Source of the DNA: Calothrix sp. PCC 6303
GTDB lineage: Bacteria; Cyanobacteriota; Cyanobacteriia; Cyanobacteriales; Nostocaceae
Assembly: GCF_000317435.1 (NCBI RefSeq)
Contig: NC_019751.1
Location: forward strand, 5,580,001-5,644,000
Direction of reading: 5' to 3'
Length of the DNA: 64,000 bases
Shown in pieces: positions 8,911 through 18,293 of the stretch. The first letter of the stretch is position 1. Every line of letters starts with the position of its first letter. A program made the position numbers and the translations under genes. The notes under the pieces were generated by a model. That model did no database searches. It was not told where the DNA came from and saw only the letters and a program-made list of their open reading frames with translations.

Positions 8911-10165
8911 TGTTAATCTTGAATATACAGGAGAGCGACATATCGCTGGACAAGTTGGTGTGGAAATGCTACCTTTCGCTAACTTAGAACACATGATTCG
9001 CTATGCTTTTGTCGCACCTTTTATTCAAGGAAAGCGAGTATTGGATGTTTCTTGTGGTAGCGGTTACGGAACTCAATATTTAGCCCTACAAGGTGCTACC
9101 CAAGTAGTAGGTGTTGACATCGATCAAGAATCTATTGAATTTGCTCAAAAGTTTCATCAGCACCCAGCTATAACCTATATTCAATCAGATGCTCATCATA
9201 TCCAAGAATTAGCTGATGCTAGTTTCGATGTGGTAATTTCTTTTGAAACTGTAGAACATGTAGAAAGACCAAGGGATTTTTTATTTGAATTAAAGCGATT
9301 ATTAAAAGCTGATGGACAAGCTTTTATTTCCTGCCCTAATGATTATCGGGTTTCACCCTGGATTAGTGAGTTTCACCTGCATAAATTTAGATTCAGCGAA
9401 TTTAGAGATTTAATGGTGAGTATTTTTGGTGAAACAGTGTTTTTAGGACAACATCACACCCTAGCGAGTTGCTTATTTAAACCAACTATAACTAGCGAAA
9501 AATTCTCACAATTTGAAGCTTACAGGGATTCATCACTATCTCCAAAGTTTGATAAATATTACGTCGAACATATCTCCGGAATTGAAAATGCTGATGGTTA
9601 TATTGGAGTTGTGGGAACTGACATATCTTTAGTTGGGAACAGTTTGAGTATTTCTCAAGATGCATTTCAAATCGTAATGAAGTCAGAACTTGAATCACAA
9701 CAAAAGTCTTTAGAAGGTGCGAAAAAGGTTCAAGAATTCCAAGATCAAGCTAAAGCAGATTTATTGAATTACGAAGCAGAATATCAGCGAAATCTGGAAT
9801 ATTATCAGAAAAAATATCAGAGTGAAATCGAGATCAATCAGCGAGAAATTGAGATTAATCAACAGAAGCTTCAAGTTCAACTAGATACTGCATATGCAGA
9901 TATTCAATCGAAACAAAACTTAATTAATATTTTGGAAGAGAAAGTAAAAATTTTGGAAGAAAGGCATGGACAATTGTTGCGAGATAAAACCTATTTAGAG
10001 AATGTAGCTAGTACATCTAGGATTCCCATGGTGCAGACGCAGCAAGAACTTCTCCAAGCACAAGCAAGAATTACAGCTATGGAAACCTCTAAATTTTGGC
10101 AAATCAGAAAGTCCTGGTTTCAGTTTAAGCGATCGCTTAACTTACCGGGTGCAGACAAAGAGTAA
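8894..10165 (+). CDS. SAM-dependent methyltransferase with C-terminal coiled coil and SKFW motif
   Basis: I start at the ATG at 8894 (MTTNSDVNLEYTGER) because the longer open frame from 8807 runs deep into the previous gene. Motif I is VLDVSCGSGYGT (49-60), followed by VGVDID and by the FDVVISFETVEHVERP segment of methyltransferase family 11. Residues from about 265 to 385 are a long charged coiled coil (repeated QREIEINQ). The protein ends with METSKFWQIRKSWFQFK (396-412), nearly the same as the motif at 52-68 of the protein at 4364. The coiled coil suggests a molecular ruler or a scaffold, as in chain-length-controlling WbdD proteins; that parallel is an inference. Confidence 0.83.
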   Translation: MTTNSDVNLEYTGERHIAGQVGVEMLPFANLEHMIRYAFVAPFIQGKRVLDVSCGSGYGTQYLALQGATQVVGVDIDQESIEFAQKFHQHPAITYIQSDAHHIQELADASFDVVISFETVEHVERPRDFLFELKRLLKADGQAFISCPNDYRVSPWISEFHLHKFRFSEFRDLMVSIFGETVFLGQHHTLASCLFKPTITSEKFSQFEAYRDSSLSPKFDKYYVEHISGIENADGYIGVVGTDISLVGNSLSISQDAFQIVMKSELESQQKSLEGAKKVQEFQDQAKADLLNYEAEYQRNLEYYQKKYQSEIEINQREIEINQQKLQVQLDTAYADIQSKQNLINILEEKVKILEERHGQLLRDKTYLENVASTSRIPMVQTQQELLQAQARITAMETSKFWQIRKSWFQFKRSLNLPGADKE

Positions 10166-10222
10166 TTCATAATAAATCTTAATAATATTTAGCACCAAGA
10201 AAATATCATTCCAGTTCAATAT

Positions 10223-11176
10223 ATGTCTACCTTCGTTTCAGTCATTATTCCCACTAAAAATGGTGCAGAATTTTTAGATGAAGTTCTAACAGCAGTTCTT
10301 TCTCAGAAAACTGATTTTGGTTATGAGGTAATTGTCATCGACTCTGGTTCAAAAGACAACTCTCTCGAAATTATTCAAAAGCATAATGTAAGACTTATCC
10401 AAATTCATCCCACTGAGTTTAATCATGGTGGTACTCGCAATTTTGGTGTTCAAAACTCCCAAGGAGAATTTATTGCTTTCATTACTCAAGATGCTACCCC
10501 AGCAAATGATCAGTGGTTGCAAAACTTGGTTCTACCTCTACGAGAACAACCAGAAATAGCTGGAGTATTTGGCAAGCATTTACCGAGAGAAGACTGTGAT
10601 CCGATTGTTGCCTTAAACTTATATAGACATTTTGATGGGTTTTCACTTCAACGCAAATGTTGGCAGCAAGACCAAAAATATGAAGAAAATCAAGGTCAAT
10701 ATATCTTTTTTTCTAACAATAATTCCTGTATTAGAAGAAGTATTTGGGAAAAAATTCCCTTTCGATGTGTAGAAATGTCTGAGGATCAATGGTGGGCTAA
10801 AGATATAATTGAAAATGGTTATATTAAATGTTATGAACCCACCGCAACTGTGTATCATTCCCATACATATAGTGCGACAGAATGGATGAAAAGACAATTC
10901 GATGAATATCGAGCATATCAACAAATTGGGGTTGTTGAAAAAGCATCTATTTTTAATTATATGAAAAGATTTGTCGGTCTTTTTTATGGCGATCTTAGGC
11001 AATTAGTCAAAACCTCTCAACTTTCATTTACACAAAAAATATATTGGATTTGGCAAAGATTCTTTAATAATTTGGGAATTATAACTGGTCAGTTTTATGG
11101 AACATATTCTGACAATATTCCCTCTTATATTAGTCGAAAAATTTTATCGGAACAATCTCGTAAACAAGAAAATTAG
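10223..11176 (+). CDS. GT2 family glycosyltransferase (rhamnosyltransferase-like)
   Basis: A 317-residue GT-A fold enzyme. The N-terminal FVSVIIPTKNGAEFLDEVL and EVIVIDSGSKDNS are typical of GT2. FNHGGTRNFGV followed by FITQDATP gives the DxD-equivalent QDA seen in rhamnosyltransferase-like GT2 proteins. A basic, aromatic C-terminal part (about 230-300) may associate with the membrane. The next gene begins directly after its stop codon (TAG then ATG), so the two are co-translated. Sugar specificity is not proven. Confidence 0.88.
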   Translation: MSTFVSVIIPTKNGAEFLDEVLTAVLSQKTDFGYEVIVIDSGSKDNSLEIIQKHNVRLIQIHPTEFNHGGTRNFGVQNSQGEFIAFITQDATPANDQWLQNLVLPLREQPEIAGVFGKHLPREDCDPIVALNLYRHFDGFSLQRKCWQQDQKYEENQGQYIFFSNNNSCIRRSIWEKIPFRCVEMSEDQWWAKDIIENGYIKCYEPTATVYHSHTYSATEWMKRQFDEYRAYQQIGVVEKASIFNYMKRFVGLFYGDLRQLVKTSQLSFTQKIYWIWQRFFNNLGIITGQFYGTYSDNIPSYISRKILSEQSRKQEN

Positions 11177-12520
11177 ATGCTAATTAAAAGAATATTGTCT
11201 TTAATTAACAAGACTTTTAACAAAATTCAAACGATTGGTTTACGTTTAACTATCTCCCGTATTTTTTACAAAATTGCACTTTTTTTAGCTACACCTAATA
11301 AAGAGAACGAGACTTCAATTAAGCAGACAAAACAGGGTAAAATCCCTGAATTTGAACAAATAATTATTAATAGTTTAGAGTATCATAATCAAAAGACTAT
11401 TCAAAAATCCACTGATTTCAGTAAGAATATTTGCAAACCATCAGCTTTAGAGTTTATTTGGCTAATTCCCTATTTTTCCAAAGGTTCAGGAGGACATAAA
11501 AACCTATTTAGGTTTGTGAAATTCATTGAATTGTTCGGTTGCAAATGTACTATTTACATTGTTGGAGATTACGATAGGTTAATTAGTCCAGAACAAATAC
11601 AAAAGCAAATATGCGAGTATTTTGAACCAATTAACGCGGAAGTAAAAATCTATAATCCGACGACTCACGGAACAAAAACAAACATTCTTGTTTCTACATC
11701 TTGGATTACTGCCTATGCAGCATTAACTATAGATGCAGATTTAAAAACGTACTTTGTCCAAGATTATGAACCTTTATTTTACTCATTAGGTAGTTATTAT
11801 TATCTAGCTCAAAATACCTATAGCTTTGGTTATTATCATATTACATTAGGTCAATGGTTAACCAATTTATTACAAACAAAGCACCAGGTTGCTGCTGATT
11901 TTTACCATATTGTTGTTGAAAAAGACATTTATTATCCGCGAAATCAAATTAACAACCAAGCAATTAGGGAGTTAACAAATAATCATAGTTTTAAAATTGC
12001 CTTTTATGGACGCAGTGTTACTCCTCGACGTTGCTTTGAATTAGTTTCCATCGCACTACATCTATTTTCTCAAAAAGCCGAAAATATTACCTTGATATCT
12101 TACGGCTGGAATGATATTCCTACTGTCCCATTTAAATGTTATAACGTGGGGATGTTATCAGTAGAGTCTTTAGCAGAATTGTATTCTGTTTGTGATGTTT
12201 GTATTGCTCCTTCCTCTACAAATTTATCGCTTGTTGCCCATGAAGTTATGGCTTGTGGCTCGATATTAATGGATTTGGAGGTTGAAAATACTAGCTATGA
12301 CTTAGTACATTTAGAAAATAGTTATCTTGTCGAACCTAATCCACAATCAATGTGTGATGCTTTACTAGAACTATATAATCATCCAGAATTACGACAGTCA
12401 CTCAAAGCTAAATCACTTGAATATATTGATAGATTAGCAGATTGGAATGAGCAAGGGAATGTTTTTCATCAACTAATAAATCAAAAATTAGATGAAATCT
12501 ATTCAGATTCCAACCTATGA
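11177..12520 (+). CDS. WsaF-like GT4 rhamnosyltransferase
   Basis: Most similar in layout to WsaF, a rhamnosyltransferase of S-layer glycan assembly. Shared features are IWLIPYFSKGSGGHKNLFRF near the N-terminus of the catalytic part, YFVQDYEPLFYSLGSYYYLA, and a C-terminal GT-B half with IAFYGRSVTPRRCFEL and the acidic HEVMACGSI site. About 90 residues of basic, poorly conserved sequence precede the catalytic domain. The start abuts the previous stop codon, and the 3' end overlaps the next gene by an ATGA, so three glycosyltransferase genes form one translational unit. Confidence 0.83.
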   Translation: MLIKRILSLINKTFNKIQTIGLRLTISRIFYKIALFLATPNKENETSIKQTKQGKIPEFEQIIINSLEYHNQKTIQKSTDFSKNICKPSALEFIWLIPYFSKGSGGHKNLFRFVKFIELFGCKCTIYIVGDYDRLISPEQIQKQICEYFEPINAEVKIYNPTTHGTKTNILVSTSWITAYAALTIDADLKTYFVQDYEPLFYSLGSYYYLAQNTYSFGYYHITLGQWLTNLLQTKHQVAADFYHIVVEKDIYYPRNQINNQAIRELTNNHSFKIAFYGRSVTPRRCFELVSIALHLFSQKAENITLISYGWNDIPTVPFKCYNVGMLSVESLAELYSVCDVCIAPSSTNLSLVAHEVMACGSILMDLEVENTSYDLVHLENSYLVEPNPQSMCDALLELYNHPELRQSLKAKSLEYIDRLADWNEQGNVFHQLINQKLDEIYSDSNL

Positions 12521-13446
12521 AAATAGCAGCTTATATTACTGCATATAACGATTTAGCATCTGTGGAAAAATGTCTTCAGGCAATTCACAACCAATCCCAT
12601 CCAGTTGAAAAAATTTATATTTTAGATAATTCCGCAATTAGGCTAATTACTGATAATTACTATCAAGATATTAATATTGAGCATCACCCAGAAAATCAGG
12701 GAATTGGTTATGGTATATCTTGGGCAATTAGCGAAGCAATTAAGCTAAATTATGATTTTTTATGGGTATTTGATCAAGATAGTATTCCCGCAGAAAACTG
12801 CTTACAAAAACTATTAGAGATATACTTGGATTTTCCATTAAACCAGCATTCTCTGGGAATTATTGCTCCAACTTCGATAGATATAGAAACTGATAATATT
12901 GTTCAAGGTGCAAATTTTAATGGAAGTTATTTTACAGCTTGTCCGCATAAAATAGATGCTAAATATTATGAATGTGATGCACCTATTACATCAGGTTCTT
13001 TAATCAATTTAGCGGCTGCAAAAACTATTGATCTACCCTGTGTAGACTTCTTTATTGATGGTATTGATATTGATTATGGATGGCGTTTTAGGAAACAGGG
13101 ATATCATAACCTAATTGTAACAGATGCTATTATGCAGCATCAATTTGGTCAGCCTTTAAAAGTGAATTTTTTGAGCAGAAAATTAATAATTCAAGAGTAT
13201 TCTAGCTTACGTCATTATTATATATGTCGCAATCATACATATATAGAAACTAGAAATACAACAGTATCCCATAGGCTAAATTGTGTTAGATATCGCTTCA
13301 AGTATATGCTGTTTAGCATGATTAAAATTCTTCTCTATGATTCCGACCAAAAAGGGAGTAAGTTATTTGCTTGTTTTCTTGGAACCTATCATGGTTTTAT
13401 CGGCAAATTAGGTAAAATTTGGGAATTACCAATCAATAGAAATTAG
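12517..13446 (+). CDS. GT2 family glycosyltransferase (RfbF-like)
   Basis: The N-terminus IAAYITAYNDLASVEKCLQAI and the segment NQGIGYGISWAI followed by FLWVFDQDSIP (DQD as the metal-binding DxD) match rhamnosyltransferases of the RfbF group. ITSGSLINLAAAK and FFIDGIDIDYGWRFRKQGY form the acceptor and catalytic-base region. It overlaps the preceding gene by four bases (ATGA). It is the last gene of the plus-strand glycan cluster and faces the convergent CAP-domain gene only four nucleotides away. The 309-residue length is normal. Confidence 0.88.
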   Translation: MKIAAYITAYNDLASVEKCLQAIHNQSHPVEKIYILDNSAIRLITDNYYQDINIEHHPENQGIGYGISWAISEAIKLNYDFLWVFDQDSIPAENCLQKLLEIYLDFPLNQHSLGIIAPTSIDIETDNIVQGANFNGSYFTACPHKIDAKYYECDAPITSGSLINLAAAKTIDLPCVDFFIDGIDIDYGWRFRKQGYHNLIVTDAIMQHQFGQPLKVNFLSRKLIIQEYSSLRHYYICRNHTYIETRNTTVSHRLNCVRYRFKYMLFSMIKILLYDSDQKGSKLFACFLGTYHGFIGKLGKIWELPINRN

Positions 13447-13450
13447 TTAA

Positions 13451-14998
13451 TTAAAAAATTGTTCCAAAATCTGTTGTCCAGTAATGATTGTAGTTGACAT
13501 TGCCTGTATCGTTCTCCAAGTAGTAGTAACCAACACCAATTTCTTGGTAATCAGCACTCATGATGTTAGCGCGGTGTGTTGGACTATCCATCCAAGCTTG
13601 AACTACCTCTTCGGGTGAATATTGCCCAGCAGCGATATTTTCACTCGCCAACGAATAATGGTAGCCTGCATTGTAAATGCGATCGCTTACTCTAGAACCA
13701 TCTGATCCTGTATGGTTAAAGTAATCTTTTTCTGCCATATCCTGGCTATGGGTGGAGGCTGATTGGTTTAATTTTGCATTCAAACTCAGCGGTTTCAATC
13801 CAGCTTGAATACGTTCATAGTTGATGAGTTCGACTACGGTTTGAGTGAACTTCGGCTGAAAATCGCTTGTGGTGGAAATTGGGGATATAGTTTTTGGCAC
13901 TGTATCAGAGGTTGATGTTACAGCCAAAGTTAAATTGTAATTGGTATTCGCACCTACATTTCCTTGATAGATATGAACAAAGTAACTACCCACTGCCAAG
14001 TTCTGATAATCAATCGCTTCCATACTTGTACCTTGATTGATTGAACTTGCTAGTTGATTTCCTTGCATATCCCACAAGTCTATTTGTGCATCCGCACTCA
14101 ATCCGTTCAATTTCACTGATAAGTTGACATTTTGAGGACTGACATCGAATTTATAGATGTCAGATGTATCAGTGTCTCCAATTGCATCCCTGAGTATCAC
14201 AGGCTGAGAATTTAAACTAATTTGTCGTGCAGAATCGAAACTATTGCCAGCAAAGTCACTCTGAATATACTCACTAGCATTCCTCCCCAAATCCAAACCG
14301 GAGGAAACGAAGTCTTCATATCCTTGCTTGTAGCTAAAGTTTTTCTGACTCAAATCTGAGTTCTCTGCCAAGTAATATCTAACATCAAATCCATCTGCTG
14401 TAACTCTTCCTTCATCCAACCCATAATTACTTAGGTGTTCCAGCAATTGCTTATTGGTGTAATAAGCAATATCTGGACTTGCATTCCGATAATAATTGAC
14501 ATCAAATGCCACTGAAAATCTACGTCCTTCATCCAATCCAATAATCATAAAGTGATTTAACCCAGCTAGCTTATCTCCCTTCACAGCTTGGTTAACATCT
14601 GGATTTACGGCTAGATAGTAGTTGACATCAAAAACTGAAGAAACCTTTCTACCTTCAGTCACACCATTGCTTCTTAAGTGTTCAAATAACTGTTCGTTAC
14701 TGTAGTTACTTAAGTCAGTATTATTTTGACGGTAAAAACTCAAATCAAATATTGGGGAGAATTTGCGTCCTTCGGCAATATCGTAATTAGATAAATTTTC
14801 AAAAGCCTGTTGATTAGTGGATAACCCTAATTCAGGATTACTAGCGCGATAAAAACCCAAATCCACAAATGGGGAAAACGAACGACCTTCATCTAAGCCA
14901 TAATCTTGAAAATGCCTTCGTGCATCAACATCACTATAGTTTCGCAGATCTGAATTAGCACTGCGGTAGAAGTTCGCATCAAATAAATTTAAAGGCAT
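13451..14998 (-). CDS. Repeat + PPC + CAP/SCP domain protein
   Basis: Six or seven repeats of about 40 residues (FDxxYYLxxNPD ... HFxxxGLDEGRxxS) fill the first half. A bacterial pre-peptidase C-terminal (PPC) type beta domain follows (DTSDIYKFDV ... GSYFVHIYQG). The last 135 residues form a CAP/SCP domain with HSQDMAEKDYFNHTG, SENIAAGQYSPEEVVQAWMDSPTHRANIM and HYWTTDFG, which hold the conserved CAP histidines and glutamate. Such proteins are usually extracellular, though no signal peptide is visible. The frame can be opened from a GTG at 15133, but the ATG at 14998 (MPLNLFDANFY) starts exactly at the first repeat and has GGAAA upstream. Function unknown; cell-surface adhesion or wall association is plausible. 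Confidence 0.85.
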   Translation of the reverse strand: MPLNLFDANFYRSANSDLRNYSDVDARRHFQDYGLDEGRSFSPFVDLGFYRASNPELGLSTNQQAFENLSNYDIAEGRKFSPIFDLSFYRQNNTDLSNYSNEQLFEHLRSNGVTEGRKVSSVFDVNYYLAVNPDVNQAVKGDKLAGLNHFMIIGLDEGRRFSVAFDVNYYRNASPDIAYYTNKQLLEHLSNYGLDEGRVTADGFDVRYYLAENSDLSQKNFSYKQGYEDFVSSGLDLGRNASEYIQSDFAGNSFDSARQISLNSQPVILRDAIGDTDTSDIYKFDVSPQNVNLSVKLNGLSADAQIDLWDMQGNQLASSINQGTSMEAIDYQNLAVGSYFVHIYQGNVGANTNYNLTLAVTSTSDTVPKTISPISTTSDFQPKFTQTVVELINYERIQAGLKPLSLNAKLNQSASTHSQDMAEKDYFNHTGSDGSRVSDRIYNAGYHYSLASENIAAGQYSPEEVVQAWMDSPTHRANIMSADYQEIGVGYYYLENDTGNVNYNHYWTTDFGTIF

Positions 14999-15401
14999 AA
15001 GTATGTTTCCAGATTTACTGGATTTACTTTTTACCTGGTATTTCTTGTGCCATGAAGCATCTAGCCACAACAAAGCAAAATTTAGCTTACTGTGACAGAG
15101 TTTGTAGAAATAGCCAAGCGGGAACACATTCACATCATTTTATCAAAATATATACAAATAACTTTTTTTACATGTATTAAATGACTGTACTGATACTGAA
15201 AACCTTCACTACAAAGGTTTTCCAGATTTTATTTTTTTAGAAAAAAGTTTTGAAATATCTTCATTACCCACTACCTAAGGGTAGAGATCGGACTTCAGTA
15301 CTCAGACAGAATTAAATTTCACCCAACTGTACAGCGTTCCGAAATCTACCGAACAAGCTAAAGTAAATAAATGTAACTAAATCAGATAAAGTTATCAAAA
15401 T
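14999..15401. other. Intergenic region between divergent CAP-protein and aldo/keto reductase genes
   Basis: About 400 nt, AT-rich, likely to carry promoters in both directions. The first 135 nt could be coding if the GTG at 15133 is the true start of the CAP protein. I see no RNA gene or strong hairpin. Confidence 0.4.
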
Positions 15402-16343
15402 ATGGAAAGCATTACTTTAGGAACCAGTGGTGTTGCTGTCACCCCTCTTTGCATTGGCACTTGGGCTTGGGGTGATAAACTATTTTGGAATTATGGAAAA
15501 GATTACGGTATTGAACAGCTTCAAGATGCTTTCAATACCGCTTTAGCAGCTGGGATTACTTTCTTTGACACTGCTGAAATTTACGGTATGGGGTTGTCGG
15601 AAAAGATTTTAGGGGAATTTGCTCAAAAAACCGACCAAACACTACAAATTGCCACCAAATATGCACCAACACCCTGGCGATTTAAAGGTGAAGCTGTTGG
15701 TGATGCTTTAACTGCCAGTCTCAAGCGGTTGCAAGTTGAAAAAGTAGAACTATACCAAGTCCATTGGTCATTTGCGTTTTTCATGAGTCAACATACACTC
15801 ATGAATGCATTAGCAGACGCAGTTGAACAGGGACGCATCACATCTGTTGGTGTTAGTAACTACTCAGCAGAACAGATGCGTGAAGCACATCAAATATTAG
15901 CTCAACGGGGAGTCACCTTAGCGGTGAATCAGGTTAATTACTCTTTGCTTACCCGGCAAATAGAAAATAATGGTGTTATGGATGTTGCTAAGGAATTAGG
16001 TGTAACAATCCTAGCTTACAGCCCCTTAGCACAGGGTTTATTAACTGGAAAATATAGACAAAATGCAGGAGTTCAACCAACAGGCGTGAGAAAGTTAAGT
16101 CCTCAATTTCAGCCCGATGGATTGCGAAAGATTGAACCAATTCTGAATTTATTGCAACAAATTGGTGATAAGTACGGAAAATCACCCGCCCAAGTTGCTC
16201 TCAATTGGTTAATTGCTCAAGGAAATGTGATTCCCATTGCTGGAGCAAAAACTGCTGATCAAGTTAGACAAAATGCTGGTGCATTGGGCTGGCAATTGAG
16301 TGAGGATGAAGTGAGGGAGTTAGGAAGTATGAGAATTAACTGA
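15402..16343 (+). CDS. Aldo/keto reductase
   Basis: NADPH-dependent oxidoreductase with a TIM-barrel fold, 313 residues. The catalytic tetrad is visible: Asp 56 and Tyr 61 in FFDTAEIYGMG, Lys 86 in IATKYAP, His 121 in YQVHW. The C-terminal IPIAGAKTADQVRQNAGAL is the usual cofactor-binding element. The ATG follows an AT-rich region. The next gene is convergent, so this appears to be a single-gene unit. The physiological carbonyl substrate cannot be deduced. Confidence 0.92.
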   Translation: MESITLGTSGVAVTPLCIGTWAWGDKLFWNYGKDYGIEQLQDAFNTALAAGITFFDTAEIYGMGLSEKILGEFAQKTDQTLQIATKYAPTPWRFKGEAVGDALTASLKRLQVEKVELYQVHWSFAFFMSQHTLMNALADAVEQGRITSVGVSNYSAEQMREAHQILAQRGVTLAVNQVNYSLLTRQIENNGVMDVAKELGVTILAYSPLAQGLLTGKYRQNAGVQPTGVRKLSPQFQPDGLRKIEPILNLLQQIGDKYGKSPAQVALNWLIAQGNVIPIAGAKTADQVRQNAGALGWQLSEDEVRELGSMRIN

Positions 16344-16533
16344 CTTTGATGTGAGTCATTCGTATCAAGGAAACATAGCTTGATTACGTTTTGCATCAAA
16401 GCTGCCAAAATTCATTAGACGATCTAAAAAAGTAAAAAACATAGCTAACTATAAGCCAGATAAAAAGACGAGCTTTTTATCTGACTTTTAAACAACTGTG
16501 GTGTTAGTTAGAGTTCTGTTCTACAAAGGAAGC

Positions 16534-18126
16534 TTATTCCTTGGTGCTAGCAGAACCAAATTTCTTGGCTGGGGTTGCAGAAGACTCACGTCTAGAAGTG
16601 CCACCACCGCGAAGTTTGGGTTTGGCAGAGCCTTTTTCAGCATCGCTGCTACTGCGCTCAGAACTACCCCAAGAGCGGCGAGAGCGATCGCCTGAATGAT
16701 CCCGACGGCGACCACCACGGTCTCCACGGTCTCCACGATCACCGCGATCGCTGCCACCACCATCACCGCGAAGTCTGGGTTTGGGGTTGCCGGACATATC
16801 TTCTTCCGGAACATCAAGCTCATTTTGCAGCCAAGATGGGCGGGTTTGATCGTAAGCTAGTTGCAGAGCCGCAGCTGCGATCGCTTGCGCGTCATATTGC
16901 TCACTTAACTCGCGGACAATGGGTAAAAATGACGCTAAACGCTCACCAGTGAGGGCTTCACGCACCTGTTCCTGTAGCTTCTCAATGTGACGAGCTTCAA
17001 TTTGCGCTCTGCTGGGAATCGTTTGGATTTGCCAAGCTTGACGAACGTGACGTTCAAATGCTTGCTGTTTGCGGCGCTCAAATGGCTGCACTAAAGAAAT
17101 TGCGGTACCTTCAGCACCTGCACGACCTGTTCTACCAATTCGGTGAACATAGGTTTCGGGGCTATCTGGTAAATCAAAGTTAATTACACAGGACAGTTGA
17201 TCCACATCTAAACCCCGTGCCGCGATATCAGTTGCTACCACCCAGCGAACTTGGCGGTTGCGGAAACGTGTTAGTAAGCGTTCTCTCGCTTGCTGTGATA
17301 AATCACCGTGGTATTCATCAACACTATGTCCTGCTGATTGCAGCTGGTTGGTGAGTTCGGCAGCGGTACGACGGGTACGAACAAAGATCAATGCTGATTC
17401 TGGATCTTCCATTTCCAAAATAGGTTGCAACGCCTTTGCTTTTGTCCAATGACGGGGAACCACATATGCAACTTGGTTAATTTTGGTGGGTGCAGCTTTG
17501 GGTTGTTGAACGGTGACAGTTACCGGATTCCGTAGGAATTTATTCACCAACTGGCGAATTGATGGAGGCATTGTTGCCGAGAACAAGGCTGTGTTTCGTT
17601 CTTCGGGTGCCTTGGATAGAATTCTTTCCACGTCATCGATAAAGCCCATGCTCAACATTTCGTCGGCTTCATCTAAAACAAACCAGCGTACTGAGTCCAG
17701 TTTGAGACAACCCCGTTCGAGTAAATCAATTACCCGTCCTGGTGTTCCCACAACGATGTGAACACCACGCTTGAGTTGCATCATTTGGCGGTCAATTGAT
17801 TGTCCACCGTAGATTGCGAGGGTACGTAACCCCGAATTACCAACGAAGTTAGCAACAGCATCATGAACTTGCATTGCTAATTCACGGGTGGGTGCCAAAA
17901 CTAAAGCTTGAACAACTCGCTGTGAAACATCTAATTGTTCAATGATGGGTAATGAGAAGGCTGCGGTTTTGCCTGTTCCTGTTTGTGATTGACCAACAAT
18001 GTCCCGTCCGTTCAATAGGTGGGGAATTGCTTGTGCTTGAATATTGGTTGGTTCGGTAAAACCAAGTTTTTCTAAATGTTCAACGCGTTCTGGTGATAGT
18101 CCTAATTCTTGAAAGGAAGGATTCAT
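16534..18126 (-). CDS. DEAD-box ATP-dependent RNA helicase with RGD/RGG-rich tail
   Basis: RNA unwinding or annealing enzyme of the cyanobacterial Crh (CrhR/CrhB) type. In order: Q-motif region near 5-30, Walker A QTGTGKT (48-54), PTRELAMQ (80-87), DEAD (152-155), SAT (183-185), ARGLD near 303-307 and HRIGRTGR (328-335). The last 75 residues are low-complexity and basic, with GDRGDRGDRGGRRR and RGGGTSRR, a typical RNA-binding tail. Crh helicases are induced by cold or redox stress in model cyanobacteria; the 5' leader here is short (167 nt to rimO) and I identify no regulatory element in it. Transcribed in the same direction as the upstream rimO gene. Confidence 0.93.
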   Translation of the reverse strand: MNPSFQELGLSPERVEHLEKLGFTEPTNIQAQAIPHLLNGRDIVGQSQTGTGKTAAFSLPIIEQLDVSQRVVQALVLAPTRELAMQVHDAVANFVGNSGLRTLAIYGGQSIDRQMMQLKRGVHIVVGTPGRVIDLLERGCLKLDSVRWFVLDEADEMLSMGFIDDVERILSKAPEERNTALFSATMPPSIRQLVNKFLRNPVTVTVQQPKAAPTKINQVAYVVPRHWTKAKALQPILEMEDPESALIFVRTRRTAAELTNQLQSAGHSVDEYHGDLSQQARERLLTRFRNRQVRWVVATDIAARGLDVDQLSCVINFDLPDSPETYVHRIGRTGRAGAEGTAISLVQPFERRKQQAFERHVRQAWQIQTIPSRAQIEARHIEKLQEQVREALTGERLASFLPIVRELSEQYDAQAIAAAALQLAYDQTRPSWLQNELDVPEEDMSGNPKPRLRGDGGGSDRGDRGDRGDRGGRRRDHSGDRSRRSWGSSERSSSDAEKGSAKPKLRGGGTSRRESSATPAKKFGSASTKE

Positions 18127-18293
18127 TAATTCTCCTAAATTGTTTGTTTTTGACTTTTTTAGAAGTTATGAATTGATAAAGACGCAATAAATAGTGTCTA
18201 TATGGAAGTTAGAAGTTAACTACTTAACTCAAAATTTTGAATATAAAAACTCTTAACTCCCGATTCGTAACTCCTAGGCTGGATTTACTAGAT

